NCBI GenBank assembly: GCA_030035585.1
Contig: CM057465.1
Location: 4,067,501 to 4,131,500 of the forward strand
DNA length: 64,000 bases
DNA from: Dugong dugon
Taxonomy: Eukaryota; Chordata; Mammalia; Sirenia; Dugongidae
Direction of reading: 5' to 3'
Shown: in pieces, positions 63,480 through 64,000 of the stretch
Layout: each line of letters starts with the position of its first letter
Numbering within the stretch: position 1 is the first letter of the stretch
Made by a program: the position numbers and the translations under genes
The notes under the pieces: model-generated
What the model was told of the DNA's origin: nothing
Seen by the model: only the letters and a program-made list of their open reading frames with translations
Database searches by the model: none

Positions 63480-64000
63480 TAACTGGCATTTCTCAAGCTG
63501 AAAGAACTGAAGAAAAAAATTCAAGCCTCAAGTTGCAATTGTGAAGGATTCTATGGGGAAAATATTAAACGACACAGGAAGCATCAAAAGAAGATGGAAG
63601 GAATACATACAGTCACTACACAGAAAAGAATTGGTCAACATTCAGCCATTTCAGGAGGTAGCATATGATTAAGAACCCATGGTACTGAAGGAAGAAGTCC
63701 AAGCTGCACTGAAGGAACTGGCGAAAAACAAGGCTCCAGGAACTGACGGAATACCAAGTGAGATGTTTCAACAAACGGATGCGGTGCTGGAAGTGCTCAC
63801 TTGTCTATGCCAAGAAATTTGGAAGACAGCTACCTGGCCAACTGACTGGAAGAGATCCATATTTATGCCCATTCCAAAGAAAAAAGACCCATCTGAATGT
63901 GGAAATTATCGAACAATATCAATAATACCACACACAAGTAAAATTTTGCTGAAGATCATTCAAAAGCGGCTGCAGCAGTATATCAACAGGGAACTGCCAG
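63480..64000 (+). pseudogene. RTE LINE reverse-transcriptase segment, cut by the window end
   Basis: Plus-strand RTE ORF piece. In one frame it reads across the linker between endonuclease and RT (VKDSMGKILNDTGS) to a single TAA at 63669-63671, and is then open to the edge: LAKNKAPGTDGIPSEMFQ, LCQEIWKTATWPTDW, MPIPKKKDPSECGNYRTIS and ILLKIIQKRLQQYINREL. These are the fingers/palm motifs of BovB-like RT. The next motifs lie beyond 64000, so length and integrity are unknown. With one visible stop it is better preserved than the other RTE copies here. Confidence 0.9.

Overview
This is a stretch of mammalian nuclear DNA with no host protein-coding exon that I can recognise. The lineage is readable from its repeats. 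There are about fifteen copies of the AfroSINE family (tRNA-like head, tail ending in CAAC repeats), many copies of the BovB-like RTE LINE whose 3' tail the AfroSINEs share, and a long L1 subfamily with tandem 5'UTR monomers. Together with the old mammalian repeats MIR, L2 and MaLR-like LTRs, this points to Afrotheria, most likely a paenungulate such as elephant, hyrax or manatee. The species call is inference; the repeat identities are read from the sequence. Layout: 1-8670 is AfroSINEs, RTE fragments, LTR pieces, a 19-bp minisatellite (4434-4712) and a tRNA-Gly-headed RTE-derived SINE (7942-8290). 8690-14301 is a minus-strand L1 with a perfect-length 5' end, an open ORF1, and an ORF2 killed by two homopolymer frameshifts and two internal deletions. 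14302-29330 is an older L1 3' end, several solo LTRs (one with a four-fold internal repeat), an RTE copy with a perfect 14-bp target-site duplication (TSD), and moderately long unique intervals. 29332-32870 is two RTE copies head to head, one holding a nested L1 3' fragment. 33386-35317 is LTRs nested in LTRs and an AfroSINE nested in an LTR. 36724-45520 is the centrepiece: a full-length plus-strand L1 of about 8.8 kb with a perfect 15-bp TSD, three 266-bp promoter monomers, an intact ORF1 (349 aa), an intact ORF2 (1273 aa, every catalytic motif present) and a 3'UTR built from repeated modules. 45531-64000 returns to a mosaic of L2, MIR, LTR, RTE and AfroSINE, and ends inside an RTE reverse-transcriptase segment cut by the window edge. 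How the parts work together: the intact L1 encodes the complete L1 machinery (ORF1p chaperone, ORF2p endonuclease plus reverse transcriptase). The RTE reverse transcriptase is the probable source of enzyme for the AfroSINEs and for the internally deleted RTE derivatives, because all share the same 3' tail. Nesting gives relative ages: RTE older than the L1 in it (30647-30963), LTRs older than the AfroSINEs in them, and an old L1 older than the young L1 at 8690-14301. Most interesting: the apparently intact L1, its monomeric promoter with long antisense reading frames, its duplicated 3'UTR, the tRNA-Gly/RTE SINE, a twin-primed AfroSINE, and a double LTR nest with diagnostic 5-bp TSDs.
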